Origin: an uncultured Gammaproteobacteria bacterium
Lineage (GTDB): Bacteria; Pseudomonadota; Gammaproteobacteria; Arenicellales; JAANXG01
Length of the DNA: 64,000 nt
Assembly (NCBI GenBank): GCA_947259705.1
Contig: CAMYNL010000009.1
Location: 114,650 to 178,649 of the forward strand
Direction of reading: 5' to 3'
The stretch's first letter is position 1. Every line of letters begins with the position of its first letter. This document shows positions 44,074-57,100 of this stretch, piece by piece. The position numbers and the translations under genes are program-made. A model generated the notes under the pieces. The model was not told where the DNA came from and ran no database searches. It saw only the letters and a program-made list of their open reading frames with translations.

Positions 44074-44106
44074 ACCCCGCTCTGGCGACAGGGCGGGGTT
44101 TTTTAT
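44074..44106 (+). terminator. Rho-independent terminator after rpmA
   Basis: A 10-base stem (accccgctct / agggcggggt, one G-T pair) with a 6-base loop is followed by a run of T. It separates rplU-rpmA from obgE. Confidence 0.85.
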
Positions 44107-44141
44107 TGCGTCAACGGGACGCGTGCGGGAGGGATGTTTGA

Positions 44142-46314
<2,173 letters not shown>

Positions 46315-46330
46315 CGACGGCCCGCGAGCA

Positions 46331-46600
46331 TCAGGGGGCCGTAGAGATCCCCCGCAGGCGATTGTTGAGTCGGGCCTTCAGACGCGCCGCCCGGTTCTTG
46401 TGATGCAGATTCTTGTGGGTCGCCTTGTCGATCAGGGATGCGGCATTCCGATAGGCGCTGCGGGCTTTGTCCGTATCCTGACCTTCCATCGCCTTGAGGA
46501 AATTCTTGATGGCGGTGCGCATACGGGCGCGCTGGCTGGCATTGCGCAGCCGATGCACGGTGTTCTGGCGGGCGCGTTTGCGCGCCTGGGGGGAATTAGC
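46331..46600 (-). CDS. rpsT: 30S ribosomal protein S20
   Basis: An 89-residue S20. The start is a TTG at 46600 giving (M)ANSPQARKRARQ, confirmed by AAGGA nine bases upstream; a longer frame to 46636 lacks an SD. The basic helical sequence KARSAYRNAASLIDKATHKN is typical. It is divergent from murJ, with the usual promoters between. Confidence 0.93.
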   Translation of the reverse strand, partial: ANSPQARKRARQNTVHRLRNASQRARMRTAIKNFLKAMEGQDTDKARSAYRNAASLIDKATHKNLHHKNRAARLKARLNNRLRGISTAP

Positions 46601-46714
46601 CAAGCTGGTATGTCCTTGCCGGAAAGTGGCGCGCAACTATCCAGATTTTGAGCACCGGTGTCAAGGCCGGGGCGGCGCCACCCGCTCTGCCCCCGCGCGG
46701 CCTGTGGCGCTGCT

Positions 46715-46744
46715 TTGCCGGTTGTTGCAGCGATGCTTTATAGT
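46715..46744 (+). promoter_or_regulatory. Candidate sigma70 promoter of murJ
   Basis: TTGCCG (46715-46720), 18-base spacer, TATAGT (46739-46744), about 20 bases before the murJ ATG. Confidence 0.5.
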
Positions 46745-46764
46745 CGCCGCTGACGCAACCGATC

Positions 46765-48318
46765 ATGTCCCGAAAACTCCTCAAATCGACCCTCGTGGTG
46801 GGGGGGATGACCCTGTTGTCGCGAATCAGCGGCCTGGTGCGGGACATCGTCTTCGCCTACGTCATGGGCAGCGGCCTGGTGGCCGACGCCTTTTTCGTGG
46901 CCTTTCGCATCCCCAATTTCTTCCGCCGCATTTTCGCCGAGGGGGCCTTTGCCCAGGCGTTCGTGCCGGTGTATTCCGAGTACCGGGAGCGGCGCGCGGT
47001 GGAGGATACGCAGCGTTTCCTGGACCACATGGCCGGCCGCCTGGGCGGCGTGCTGGTGCTGCTTACGGTGCTTGGCATCTGGGCGGCGCCGGCCATGGTG
47101 ACGGTGATCGCGCCCGGTTTCCTGGACCAGCCGGACAAGTTCCAGCTCACGGTGGACGCGCTGCGCATCACTTTTCCCTACCTGCTGTGCATTTCGCTGG
47201 TCGCCATGGCCGCCGGCATACTGAACAGCTGCGGACGATTCGCCGCACCCGCGGTCACCCCGGTGCTGCTCAACCTGTTCCTGATCGGCGCCGCCGTGTG
47301 GTTGACCCCGGTAATCGGCAACGCGGCACTGGCCCTGTCCGTGGGAGTGCTGCTGGCGGGGTTGGCGCAGTTGTTGTTCCAGGTGCCATTCCTGGCCCGC
47401 GAGCGGGCCCTGCCGCGGCCCCGGGTGCGCGGCGCCGACGCGGGGGTCAAACGGGTCTTCGGCCTCATGCTGCCGGCGGTGTTCGGTGCCTCTGTGGCCC
47501 AGATCAACATCCTGGTGAACACTCTGCTGGCCTCGTTCCTGGTCACCGGAAGCGTGTCATGGCTTTACTATGCCGACCGCGTGATGGAGTTCCCGCTGGG
47601 CGTGTTCGGCATCGCCCTGGCCACGGTCATGCTGCCCAACCTGTCCAGGCTGCACGCCCGCAGCGACGGCAACGCATTCAGCAACCTGCTTGACTGGGCC
47701 CTGCGCTGGGTTTTCCTGATCGCCACCCCCGCCTGTGTCGGCCTGATGGTGCTGGCGGAGCCGGTCGTCAGCACCCTGTTCCAGCATGGCGCCACCACGC
47801 CCGACGACGTGCGCCGGATGGCCCAGGCGCTGGTGGCCTTCGCCTTCGGTCTGCTGGGTTTCGTGCTGGTGAAGGTGCTGGCGCCCGGTTTCTTTGCCCG
47901 CCAGGATACCCGCACTCCGGTGCGCGTTGCCGTCATCGCAGTAGTGGTCAACATAGTGATGAGCCTGCTGCTGGTCTGGCCGCTGGCCCACGTGGGCCTG
48001 GCGCTGGCGACGTCGATCGCGGCATGGGTCAACGCCGGCCTGCTGTGGCACCTGTTGCGTGGGCGCGGGATCTACCAACCAGCCGGGCACTGGGGTGCCT
48101 TCATGCTCAAGGTCATGACCGCGGCGCTGGTGATGGGTGGACTGCTCTGGTGGGGCGCCGGTGACGCCGACAACTGGCGCGTCGCCGGGGCGCTGCAGCG
48201 TGCCGGTCGTCTGGCGTTGTGGATCACCCTCGGCGCGGGCGCATATTTTTTCGTTATACTGGTATGCGGCATCAGGCCCCGCCACTTGATCCTCAAACAG
48301 GCAGACTTCGAAACATGA
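46765..48318 (+). CDS. murJ: Lipid II flippase MurJ
   Basis: A 517-residue, roughly 14-TM MurJ/MviN with the family start KSTLVVGGMTLLSRISGLVRD and FRIPNFFRRIFAEGAFAQAF. It moves lipid II across the inner membrane. The gene downstream overlaps its stop by four bases (ATGA). Confidence 0.96.
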   Translation: MSRKLLKSTLVVGGMTLLSRISGLVRDIVFAYVMGSGLVADAFFVAFRIPNFFRRIFAEGAFAQAFVPVYSEYRERRAVEDTQRFLDHMAGRLGGVLVLLTVLGIWAAPAMVTVIAPGFLDQPDKFQLTVDALRITFPYLLCISLVAMAAGILNSCGRFAAPAVTPVLLNLFLIGAAVWLTPVIGNAALALSVGVLLAGLAQLLFQVPFLARERALPRPRVRGADAGVKRVFGLMLPAVFGASVAQINILVNTLLASFLVTGSVSWLYYADRVMEFPLGVFGIALATVMLPNLSRLHARSDGNAFSNLLDWALRWVFLIATPACVGLMVLAEPVVSTLFQHGATTPDDVRRMAQALVAFAFGLLGFVLVKVLAPGFFARQDTRTPVRVAVIAVVVNIVMSLLLVWPLAHVGLALATSIAAWVNAGLLWHLLRGRGIYQPAGHWGAFMLKVMTAALVMGGLLWWGAGDADNWRVAGALQRAGRLALWITLGAGAYFFVILVCGIRPRHLILKQADFET

Positions 48319-48731
48319 GCAAGGCACACGCGCTGGACATTGCCCAGATAGGTTCCGTGGGAGAGGCGCGCCTGTTCACCCTGGCGGAGGCACAGGCCCT
48401 GTTCCCGCTGGTGCGCCGCATCACCGACGAGGCCCATGAAGAGCTGGCACCAGTCAAGCAGCGACTGGAGAACATGATTGCCACCGACCCGCACATCGTG
48501 CAGGTGGAAAAATCCTATGAGGCCATCGTCAAGCGCTGGGTAAGCAAGATGGAACGCCTCGGCCTGGTGGTGAAGGGCTTGTGGCTGGTCGATTTCGACA
48601 CCGGTGACGGCTACCTATGCTGGAAGTTTCCGGAACTGCGCCTGGCTCACTATCATGACCACGGCTCCGGTTACGCTGACCGGCGGCCGCTGGCCGAGGT
48701 CATCGACGAATTCGATCCTGACTGGGCCTGA
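48315..48731 (+). CDS. DUF2203-family protein
   Basis: A 138-residue protein of the DUF2203 family: FTLAEAQALFPLVRRITDEA, VKGLWLVDFDTGDGYLCWKF and the closing LAEVIDEFDPDWA. Function unknown. The start at ATG 48315 overlaps murJ. The family is scattered through bacteria. Confidence 0.75.
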   Translation: MSKAHALDIAQIGSVGEARLFTLAEAQALFPLVRRITDEAHEELAPVKQRLENMIATDPHIVQVEKSYEAIVKRWVSKMERLGLVVKGLWLVDFDTGDGYLCWKFPELRLAHYHDHGSGYADRRPLAEVIDEFDPDWA

Positions 48732-48757
48732 GCGCATCGGCCGGCACTTTGCCGTGG

Positions 48758-48786
48758 TTGGAGCGCCCCGCCCGCGCGTATACAAT
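48758..48786 (+). promoter_or_regulatory. Candidate sigma70 promoter of the ribF operon
   Basis: TTGGAG (48758-48763), 17-base spacer, TACAAT (48781-48786). This would give a leader of about 135 nt before ribF. I see no clear FMN riboswitch in that leader. Confidence 0.5.
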
Positions 48787-48929
48787 CCGCGACTTCGTTT
48801 TTTCGGCGTAGCTGACAGCTGACGACAGATCTCGGCGACGCGCCGGGTGCACTGCGGCGCGTTGCCGCAGCGATCCCTGCCCGGGCCCGTGGTCGGCAAG
48901 CAGCCTGATACTGCTGATTTCCCGAAGTG

Positions 48930-49865
48930 ATGGAACTGATACGCGGTCTGCAAAATCTGAAACCCGAGCATCGCGGCTGTGTTGCCTCGATCGGCAACTA
49001 TGACGGCGTCCACGTCGGGCACCAGTCCATCATCCGCCAGCTGCAGGGCTACGCAAAAAACCACCGGGTGCCCTGCCTGGTGATCATCTTCGAGCCGCAG
49101 CCCCAGGAATACTTCGCCCGCGGCGCGCCACCGGCGCGGCTCTCGACATTGCGCGAGAAACTGGAACTGTTGCAGCGCTGCGGCATCGACCGCGTGCTGT
49201 GCCTGCGTTTCAACGCGGCGCTGGCGCGAATGAGCGCGCTGGACTTCGTCCACACCATCCTGATGCAGGGCCTGGACGTGCGCCACCTGGTGGTGGGCGC
49301 TGACTTCCGCTTCGGGCATGGCCGAGAGGGGGACCTGGCGCTGCTGCAGGCGCTCGGCGACCGTTGTCGCTTCGACGTCGAACAGACCGTGACTTCTCTG
49401 GTCGACGGCACGCGGGTCAGCAGCACCCGCATTCGGGACGCGCTGGCCTCGGGACGTTTCGCGGACGTGGAGGCGATGCTGGGCAGGCCCTATTCCATCT
49501 CCGGTCGCGTCGCCCATGGAGACGGGATGGGGCGTACCTGGGGATTCCCCACCGCCAACCTGCCGCTGAAGCGCAGGCGCTCACCGCTGTCCGGGGTGTT
49601 CGCCGTCGAGGTGTCGGGGCTGGCGCAGCGACCGCTCGCCGCGGTCGCCAACCTGGGGCGGCGTCCCACGGTAGACGGCACCCGCGTATTGCTGGAGGTG
49701 CATCTGTTAGACTTCGACCGCGACATCTACGGTCGCCGGATTGCAGTCACCTTCAGGCACAAATTCAGAGATGAGCAAAGATTTGCCTCGGTCGAGGCGC
49801 TGCGTAAGCAGATCGCCGATGACAAGCGCCAGGCACAGGCCTACTTTGCCGCCGCCGGCGGTTGA
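48930..49865 (+). CDS. ribF: Bifunctional riboflavin kinase/FAD synthetase
   Basis: A 311-residue RibF. The N-terminal FAD synthetase nucleotidyltransferase has IGNYDGVHVGHQSIIRQL and VVGADFRFGHGREGD; the C-terminal flavokinase has GRTWGFPTANL. ATG 48930 is preferred to the GTG three bases earlier. ileS follows 18 bases downstream, the usual gammaproteobacterial order. Confidence 0.95.
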   Translation: MELIRGLQNLKPEHRGCVASIGNYDGVHVGHQSIIRQLQGYAKNHRVPCLVIIFEPQPQEYFARGAPPARLSTLREKLELLQRCGIDRVLCLRFNAALARMSALDFVHTILMQGLDVRHLVVGADFRFGHGREGDLALLQALGDRCRFDVEQTVTSLVDGTRVSSTRIRDALASGRFADVEAMLGRPYSISGRVAHGDGMGRTWGFPTANLPLKRRRSPLSGVFAVEVSGLAQRPLAAVANLGRRPTVDGTRVLLEVHLLDFDRDIYGRRIAVTFRHKFRDEQRFASVEALRKQIADDKRQAQAYFAAAGG

Positions 49866-49883
49866 CGTGCTCGTGACTACGCT

Positions 49884-52709
49884 ATGACCGACTACAAGAA
49901 CACCATCAACCTGCCGTCAACCGGCTTTCCCATGAAGGCCAACCTGGCGCAGCGGGAGCCGGAGGTGCTCAAGCACTGGGAGACCATCGACCTGTACCGG
50001 CGGCTGCGCGAGGTCGGGGCGGGGCGCCCCAAGTTCATACTGCACGACGGCCCACCCTACGCCAATGGGGCCATCCATATCGGCCACGCCGTCAACAAGG
50101 TGCTCAAGGACATCATCGTCAAGTCGCGCACCCTGGGCGGTTTCGATGCCCCCTACGTACCAGGATGGGACTGCCACGGCCTGCCCATCGAGCATGAGGT
50201 GGAGAAGAAGGTCGGCAAGGCCGGGGTAAAGATCGACAAGCGGGAGTTCCGCCGCGCCTGCCGCGCCTATGCGCAAAAGCAGGTCGCCGCGCAGATGGCC
50301 GACTTCGTGCGGCTGGGCGTGGCGGGGCACTGGCGCCGGCCCTACCTGACCATGGATCCGGTGGTGGAGGCGAACATCGTGCGCGCGCTGGCGAAGATCA
50401 TTGCCCGCGGCCATGTCTACCACGGCGCCATGCCGGTGTACTGGTGTGCTGACTGTCGATCCGCGCTCGCCGAGGCGGAGGTCGAATACCAGGACCGCAC
50501 CTCGCCGGCGATCGACGTGCGCTTCCCGGTGGTCGAGCCGCAGGAACTGCTGGCGCGCATGAGCCTGGAGCACGGAGGGGGCTCGGGGCCGCTGGCGGTG
50601 GTGATCTGGACCACCACGCCGTGGACGCTGCCGGCCAACCAGGCGGTGGCCTTGAATGCCGATCTCGACTACGTGCTGCTGGAGCGCGATGCGGGCGGCA
50701 GGCCGGAGCGCCTGCTGCTGGCGGAGGCGCTCGCCGGGGAGGCGCTGCAACGCTACGGCGACGGCGAGCACCGCGTGGTGGCGCGCTGCCGTGGCCGCGA
50801 TCTGGACGGCGTGCGGCTGCGTCACCCGTTCCTTGACCGCGAGGTGCCGGTGATCCTGGGTGCGCATGTGACCACCGAGACCGGCACCGGGGCTGTGCAC
50901 ACGGCGCCCGGGCACGGCCAGGAGGACTTCATGGTTGGCCAGGCGTACCGTCTGCCGGTGGACAACCCGGTCGGCCCCGACGGCAGGTTCCTGCCCCACG
51001 TCGAACATTTTGCCGGCGCGCCGGTCTTTGCGGCCAACCAACAGGTCATCGAGGTGCTGCGCGGGCACGGCGCCCTGGTCCACAGCGAACCGTTCCAGCA
51101 CAGTTACCCACACTGCTGGCGGCACAAGACCCCGGTGATGTTCCGCGCCACCTCGCAGTGGTTCATCAGCATGGAAAAGGGCGGGTTGCGGCGGGAGGTG
51201 CTGGAGCAGATCAAAAACGTGCAGTGGCACCCGGGCTGGGGCGAGGCGCGGATCGCGGGCATGGTTGAGAACCGTCCCGACTGGTGCATCTCCCGGCAGC
51301 GCAGCTGGGGGGTGCCGATCGCGCTGTACGTGCACCGTCACACTGGTGAGCCGCATCCGCAGACCCAGCAGATACTGGAGGAGGTGGCGCTGCGCATCGA
51401 GCGTAAGGGCATCGATGCCTGGTTTGACATCGACGACCTGGACGTGCTGGGCGAGGGCGCGGCGGACTACGAGAAGGTGACGGACATCCTCGACGTGTGG
51501 TTCGACTCGGGCGTCACCCATGACGCCGTGCTCGCCAAGCGTGCCGACCTGCAGCGGCCCGCCGACCTCTACCTGGAGGGTTCCGACCAGCACCGCGGCT
51601 GGTTCCAGTCCAGCATCATGACCGCGGTGGCGATTACCGGGGAGGCGCCCTACCGAGCGGTGCTGACCCACGGCTTCACTGTGGACGCCGAGGGCAGGAA
51701 GATGTCCAAGTCGCGGGGCAACGTGGTGGCGCCGCAGCAGGTCATCAAGACCCTGGGCGCGGATATCCTGCGGTTGTGGGTGGCGGCGACGGATTACCGC
51801 GGCGAGATGAGCATCTCCGGAGAGATCCTGAAACGCATGGCCGATTCCTACCGGCGCATGCGCAACACCGCGCGCTACCTGCTCGGCAACCTCGCCGGCT
51901 TCGACCCGGCCCAGGGGCTTGCGGCGGCGGACATGCTGGCGCTGGACCGCTGGGCGCTGGCCGAGGCGCAGCGCCTGCAGCAGGTCATCACGGACGCCTA
52001 CCGGGACTACAACTTCCACCTCATCTACCAGCGCCTGCACCAGTTCTGCGTGGTGGAGATGGGCGGCTTCTTTCTCGATATCCTCAAGGACCGCCTCTAC
52101 ACGACGCGCGCCGACAGTGTGGCGAGGCGGTCCGCGCAGACGGCGATGTATCACGTCACCGAGGCGCTGGTGCGCTGGCTGGCGCCGATACTGAGCTTCA
52201 CCGCCGAGGAGATCTGGCGCCACATGCCGGGGCCGCGCGGGGATTCGGTGCTGCTGGAGACCTGGTACCAGGACTGGCCGGTGCTGGATGCGGACCCGGA
52301 CGGCATGGACGCGGACTACTGGCAACGCGTCATCCGGGTGCGGCAGGAGGTGAGCCGCAAACTGGAGGCGCTGCGCGTCGCGGGGACCATCGGTTCCAGC
52401 CTCGACGCCACCGTGACCATCTATGCCGGGGACCAGTACCTGGTGCCGCTGTCACGCCTGGAGGACGAACTGCGCTTCGTGCTGATCACCTCCGGGGCCG
52501 AGCTGCGACCGCTGGCGGAGCGGCCGGCGGAGCTGGCGGACAGCGAGCTGGACCAGGTCGACGCGGCGGTGTCGCGCGCGCCTCATGACAAGTGCGTGCG
52601 CTGCTGGCAGCGGCGCGCCGACATCGGCATCGATCCCTCGCACCCCGCGCTGTGCGGTCGCTGCGCCGTGAACGTGGACGGCGACGGCGAGGTCCGACGA
52701 TTCGCCTGA
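49884..52709 (+). CDS. ileS: Isoleucyl-tRNA synthetase
   Basis: A 941-residue class I synthetase with HIGH motif ([10 protein letters not shown]), KMSKS ([12 protein letters not shown]), the CP1 editing domain ([17 protein letters not shown]) and a C-terminal zinc site (CVRCWQRR ... CGRCAVNV). It is the bacterial type sensitive to mupirocin. The stop overlaps the lspA start. Confidence 0.97.
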   Translation: MTDYKNTINLPSTGFPMKANLAQREPEVLKHWETIDLYRRLREVGAGRPKFILHDGPPYANGAIHIGHAVNKVLKDIIVKSRTLGGFDAPYVPGWDCHGLPIEHEVEKKVGKAGVKIDKREFRRACRAYAQKQVAAQMADFVRLGVAGHWRRPYLTMDPVVEANIVRALAKIIARGHVYHGAMPVYWCADCRSALAEAEVEYQDRTSPAIDVRFPVVEPQELLARMSLEHGGGSGPLAVVIWTTTPWTLPANQAVALNADLDYVLLERDAGGRPERLLLAEALAGEALQRYGDGEHRVVARCRGRDLDGVRLRHPFLDREVPVILGAHVTTETGTGAVHTAPGHGQEDFMVGQAYRLPVDNPVGPDGRFLPHVEHFAGAPVFAANQQVIEVLRGHGALVHSEPFQHSYPHCWRHKTPVMFRATSQWFISMEKGGLRREVLEQIKNVQWHPGWGEARIAGMVENRPDWCISRQRSWGVPIALYVHRHTGEPHPQTQQILEEVALRIERKGIDAWFDIDDLDVLGEGAADYEKVTDILDVWFDSGVTHDAVLAKRADLQRPADLYLEGSDQHRGWFQSSIMTAVAITGEAPYRAVLTHGFTVDAEGRKMSKSRGNVVAPQQVIKTLGADILRLWVAATDYRGEMSISGEILKRMADSYRRMRNTARYLLGNLAGFDPAQGLAAADMLALDRWALAEAQRLQQVITDAYRDYNFHLIYQRLHQFCVVEMGGFFLDILKDRLYTTRADSVARRSAQTAMYHVTEALVRWLAPILSFTAEEIWRHMPGPRGDSVLLETWYQDWPVLDADPDGMDADYWQRVIRVRQEVSRKLEALRVAGTIGSSLDATVTIYAGDQYLVPLSRLEDELRFVLITSGAELRPLAERPAELADSELDQVDAAVSRAPHDKCVRCWQRRADIGIDPSHPALCGRCAVNVDGDGEVRRFA

Positions 52710-53191
52710 TGCTGAAGTACCTGTGGCTGAGTGCCGCCGTGGTGGCGGTCGATCAGGTAACCAAGTGGCTGGCGGTCAAGTTCCTGCTCGGGCGACCGCC
52801 GCTGGAGGTCCTGCCGGGGTTCGACCTGCGGCTGGTCTACAACACCGGCGCCGCCTTCGGATTGCTGGACGACGCCAGCGGCTGGCAGAACGGCTTCTTC
52901 ATCACCGTGGCGCTGGTGGTGGGCGTCTTGATCTTGAACATGCTGCGGCGACTGCAAGCGAACGAGGTGCAAGGTGCGGTGGCGCTGGCGCTGATACTCG
53001 GCGGTGCTATCGGCAATGTCATCGACCGGCTGATGCAGGGCTATGTGGTGGACTTCATCCACTGGTATTACCAGAACTGGCACTGGCCCACCTTCAACAT
53101 CGCCGATTCGGCAATCACCGTGGGGGCGGTGCTGCTGGTGGTGGATTCCCTGGGCTGGCGCATACTCGGCCGCCGCAAGGGGGTCGGATGA
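52709..53191 (+). CDS. lspA: Lipoprotein signal peptidase
   Basis: A 160-residue, four-TM LspA. The conserved boxes are VYNTGAAFGLL, GGAIGNVIDRL and VVDFIHWYY ... FNIADSAI; the two catalytic Asp are in NVIDR/VVDF and IADS. It removes signal peptides from prolipoproteins such as the dihaem and hexahaem lipoproteins in this window. ATG 52709 overlaps the ileS stop. Confidence 0.96.
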   Translation: MLKYLWLSAAVVAVDQVTKWLAVKFLLGRPPLEVLPGFDLRLVYNTGAAFGLLDDASGWQNGFFITVALVVGVLILNMLRRLQANEVQGAVALALILGGAIGNVIDRLMQGYVVDFIHWYYQNWHWPTFNIADSAITVGAVLLVVDSLGWRILGRRKGVG

Positions 53192-53631
53192 CCGATGCGG
53201 TGGGTCCCGGGCGACGCGTGGCGATCGAGTTCTCACTGCGGTTGGCGGATGGCCGGCTGGTGGAGCAGGCAGAGGCGGCGCAGCCGCTGGAGTTCGTCTA
53301 CGGTGACGGCAGCCTGGCGGCTGGCCTGGAACAGCGCCTGCTTGGCCTGCGCGCCGGCGACCGGCGCAGCTTCCGCATCGATGCCGATGAGGGGGTAATC
53401 GGCGATTACGACGAGAGCCGGGTGCAGTCCCTGCCGCGCAGCGAGTTTACCGACCCCCCCCGGGTCGACGAGGTAATCGGTTTCACGTTGCCCACCGGGG
53501 AGGAGGTGCCCGGGGTGGTGATGGCGGTGGACGCGCAGCAGGTAACGGTGGACTTCAACCACCCTCTGGTGGGACGGGATTTCGAATTCAGGGTGCGCCT
53601 GCTGTCGGTGTCACCCGCCCGGCGGGACTGA
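53188..53631 (+). CDS. fkpB: FKBP-type peptidyl-prolyl isomerase FkpB
   Basis: A 147-residue SlpA/FkpB-like protein: VAIEFSLRLADGRLVE, GDGSLAAGLEQRLLGL and VTVDFNHPLVGRDFEF. It lacks the His-rich tail of SlyD. The start overlaps the lspA stop. ispH, which often follows, is absent here. Confidence 0.88.
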   Translation: MTDAVGPGRRVAIEFSLRLADGRLVEQAEAAQPLEFVYGDGSLAAGLEQRLLGLRAGDRRSFRIDADEGVIGDYDESRVQSLPRSEFTDPPRVDEVIGFTLPTGEEVPGVVMAVDAQQVTVDFNHPLVGRDFEFRVRLLSVSPARRD

Positions 53632-53724
53632 AACCGCGGGCCGGTGTCCTACACGCAGGAGCGCACGCGGCCCGGGCGGGCCAGGAGCGGCCTGCGCCGG
53701 CGCCCTGGTAACGCTTTCCACCGC

Positions 53725-54156
53725 TCAGCGGCGCCAGCAGGTGTCCACGCTGCCCGGTGACGAGCCCTTCTGGCCCAGGCCGTTGAGGGTCAGGGTCTGG
53801 CAGCGGTCGTCCTCCAGCTGCGACCCGGTGGCCTGGGCCTGCAGGGTGTAGCCGTCGGCCGCGCTGACGCCCACCACGCTGAGGTTGTACATGCCGTTGG
53901 CGCTCTGGGCCGGGTAGTACACCCCGGCGCCGCCGGGTGACTGGGTCAGCGTGCCGGCGTAGCGCAGGTTGTTGGAGTAGAACTTCTCCTGCAGATTGGC
54001 GATCTCGGTGAGCGCCACGGTGGCATCACTGCGATGGCTGCGTATCACGAACTCGCGATACGAAGGCACAGCTATCGCAGTGAGAATGGCCAACACCACC
54101 ACCGTAATCAGCAGCTCGATGAGCGTGAAGCCCGCGATTCGTCGCATCAAGGACAT
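53725..54156 (-). CDS. pilE: Type IV pilin PilE-like
   Basis: A 143-residue prepilin: short leader MSLMRRIAG, then FTLIELLITVVVLAILTAIAVPSY, with Glu5 of the mature protein. The C-terminal globular region has two Cys near the end (DRCQTL, VDTCW). It is the last gene of the minor-pilin operon. Its ATG directly abuts the pilY1 stop and has AGGAG six bases upstream. It is probably a minor pilin. Confidence 0.88.
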   Translation of the reverse strand: MSLMRRIAGFTLIELLITVVVLAILTAIAVPSYREFVIRSHRSDATVALTEIANLQEKFYSNNLRYAGTLTQSPGGAGVYYPAQSANGMYNLSVVGVSAADGYTLQAQATGSQLEDDRCQTLTLNGLGQKGSSPGSVDTCWRR

Positions 54157-57100
54157 TTAGCGCTCCTGGAACCAGAAACTCTTGAAGATGGTCTCGGAGA
54201 CCTGCGGGTCCTGTGGCAGGGCACCCGCCCCCGTGGGCACGATCAGGGTCACGCCCGGCTCCAGATAGGCGGGGACGACGTCAGCCGACGGACCCGCGCC
54301 GAGGGACTTGTAACGATCCTCCTTGGTGAATCCCTCGCCGCCGTCGAAGAACTCGAAGGCCGGCGCGCCGGTGAAGAAATCCACCGCGTAGAAGCGCGCG
54401 AAGCCCAGCGCCGCGGCTGCGGAGCAGTCATCGCTGGTAGAGGTGTCGTCGGGCGGCAGGTAGGTGGTGAAGAACATCTTGCCGTCCAGTACCGTGGCCG
54501 GGGAGAAGCCCTTCTCGCCGCTCAGGTTCAGCGTGCCCTCGAGATCGAAGTACCAGCCGCGGCTCAGCCGCAGGTTGTCGATGGGCTCGTTGGGATCGTC
54601 GGGATCGTCGGCGTCGGTGAGCACGAAGTCCGCCGCCTCGGTGACGTTGATCAGCGAGCTATGGTTGATCGGCGTGCCCGCGGTGCACGGCTGCAGCGGG
54701 TTGCAGGCCGGGTAATTGCTGGCCGTGGAGTCGATCTTCTGCGGCGTGATCAGGTAGTCGCGGATGCCGTAGGCGCGGTCCTGCACGGTCTTGCCCTGGG
54801 GCTGGGAGCGGTTGCCGCTGATCAGTCCGATCAGCTCGTACTTGCCGCCGCCCAACGAGGAGTCGTCCACGCTGGCCACCGCCGGCGAATAGAAGAACTT
54901 GCGCCGGTCGGCATTGGTGGCGGCGTCGCCCAGCCGCGCCAGCACGCCGGCGGTACTGCTGGAGAAATCGCCGTTGGTGGTATTGGACTCGATGTCGACG
55001 CGGAAAACCTGGCCGCGCAGGTCGACGGCGTAGACGCGATCGACGAAGCCGTCCCCGTTGGAGTCGAAGGTGGTGATGGGCGCCGGCATGGCCACGTTCA
55101 TGTCCGTCAGCACCTTGTCGGCGGTGGAGTCGCTGCTCACCCACCACAGCCGCTCGCCGGTGTTGGCATCGACGATATAGATGGCGTTGCCCTCCGAGTC
55201 ACCGGTGGTGGCGTCCTTGTAGACATCGCCGCCGTCCGGCGCGGTGCCGTCGTTGTCGGTGCCGTCCTGGGCCGCCGAATGGCCGGCGGCGAAGATCAGC
55301 ACCGTCTGCGGCCCGCTGGGGCCGAAGATGCGCACCGGCCGTGGCGTCGACCAGGTCTGTCCGAGGCGCGCGAAGTCGGCCTGGGTATTGTCGATGCGCC
55401 ACAGCAGCTCGGGCACGATGGTGTCCACGGCACTGCGCTCGGCGTTGGAGTCCAGCTTGGCGTTCGGGGTTACGTTGTAGGCCAGGATCTGGTGGCCGCC
55501 GCGGCGCATGCCGATATAGACGTGGACAAAGTCGCCGTCCGCCGGGTCGATGATGCCGTCGGAGTTGGCGTCGAAGATGCGGCCGACCGCGGTGCCGTCC
55601 ATGCCGAAGAAGTGCGGCCCGCTGCCGTTGATCTTCAGCTCGTCCTGTATGTTGAGCATCTCGTTGGGATAGATCACCCACTCCTCGACGCCGGTGTGCT
55701 CGTTGATGAGCCGGAAGCCGCCGTCGTTGGTGCCCACGAATATCTTGGAGATCGGCTGGTCGTTGTCGGTGCCGACGCGGCCGAAGGTGAGCACCAGCGG
55801 CCGGCTGTGCATCGGGTCGGCGAACGCCCAGCGGTCCTGGTCGCTCTCCTGCCCGTTGCGCGGTACGTCATTGGCAAACTTCTTGCCCGCCATCCACTCG
55901 ATCAGGTCGTCCAGGCAGGCGTCATCGGGGGCGGTAATGGGGCCGCAGTTGCCGGCATTCACCAGCGCCTGCTTGAGGGCATTGGTGGCCGGGTCGGCGC
56001 CGACGTCGGCGCTGCCGCCGCTGACGGTGAGCTTGTGCAGCGCCGTGCCCTGGCTCTGCACCGGGTCGTTGACATAGTCCGGTGCCGGCACCGTGGCGTT
56101 GGAGGTGTTGACGTACACCGCTCGCGAGGTCCAGGTCGGGATCAGTTCGCCGGCGCCGCCTTCGTCGATGACCGGGCCACGGGCGCCGGTGGGGCTCCAG
56201 AAGCCGTCGGCGGTGTCCTTCAGGGTGCCGAAGGTGTCCAGGTTGCCCGGGTCGTCGAACACCGCCGGGTCCCCGTTCTCGTCGATGATCTCACCGAAGG
56301 CGCAGCTGGGACTGGGGGTGCCCGGGGGCACGGTGCAGAGCCGGAACTTCTTCATATTGCCCTGCCAGGCCACGGTCTCGGCCGGCTTGAACAGGCTGAA
56401 GTAGACGTCTTCGCGGTTGAACAGGCGGTTGAAGGCGTTGATCGACAGGCCAGGGGCCACGAAGGACGTGGTCTCGTCGACGATCTGGGTGAGGATGTTG
56501 TCGAAGGCCACGCTCAGATCAGCGGCGTTGCCGGCGTCGAAGTAGCCGGTGCCGTAGGGCACGGCGGCGGTCGGGTTGCTGAAATTGCCGCCCTGGCCGG
56601 CGAAGGCGATGGCCTTGAGGTATTCCACCGCCTGCCGGTTGCTGGTGCTGGTCAGCGGCAGGTCGAGGCCCACGGTAAAGGTCTTGACGTTGTTCTTGGT
56701 GAAGTCGACGTCGGCGCCGCCGGGGATGTAGTCCTGCGCGAACAGGTGGGCGGCGAGGTCCACGGCGCACAGCTCATCCGAGGTCGGGTCGCGCAGTACG
56801 AAAGGATTTCCGCCGGGACCCGGCACCACGTCGCCCGCGGTGTCGATGGTGGGAATCCTGGCGGCGCAGGAGGCGGCGCCGATCAGGCTGCGGATCAGGT
56901 CGCGCGAGCTGTTGCGGTTGGCGCGGCCGTCACTGAGCAGGATGATGAAGCCCTTTTCGCAGTCGGTGGCGGTGGCGAACGGCGAGGCGTAATTGGGGCC
57001 GCTGCCGTTGTCGACGTGCTCGTTGCGGCAGGCCGGATCGTTGGGATTGAGGAAGGTACAGCTGCCGAATCGGTTGATGGGCGACACCGGCGCGTAGCTG

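Noticed and set aside
48787..48929. FMN riboswitch before ribF
   Set aside because: The leader is long, but I do not see the conserved RFN-element blocks.
49917..52325. An 802-codon minus-strand frame opposite ileS
   Set aside because: Same reason: a shadow of a certain gene, with Arg/His/Pro-rich composition and no family.
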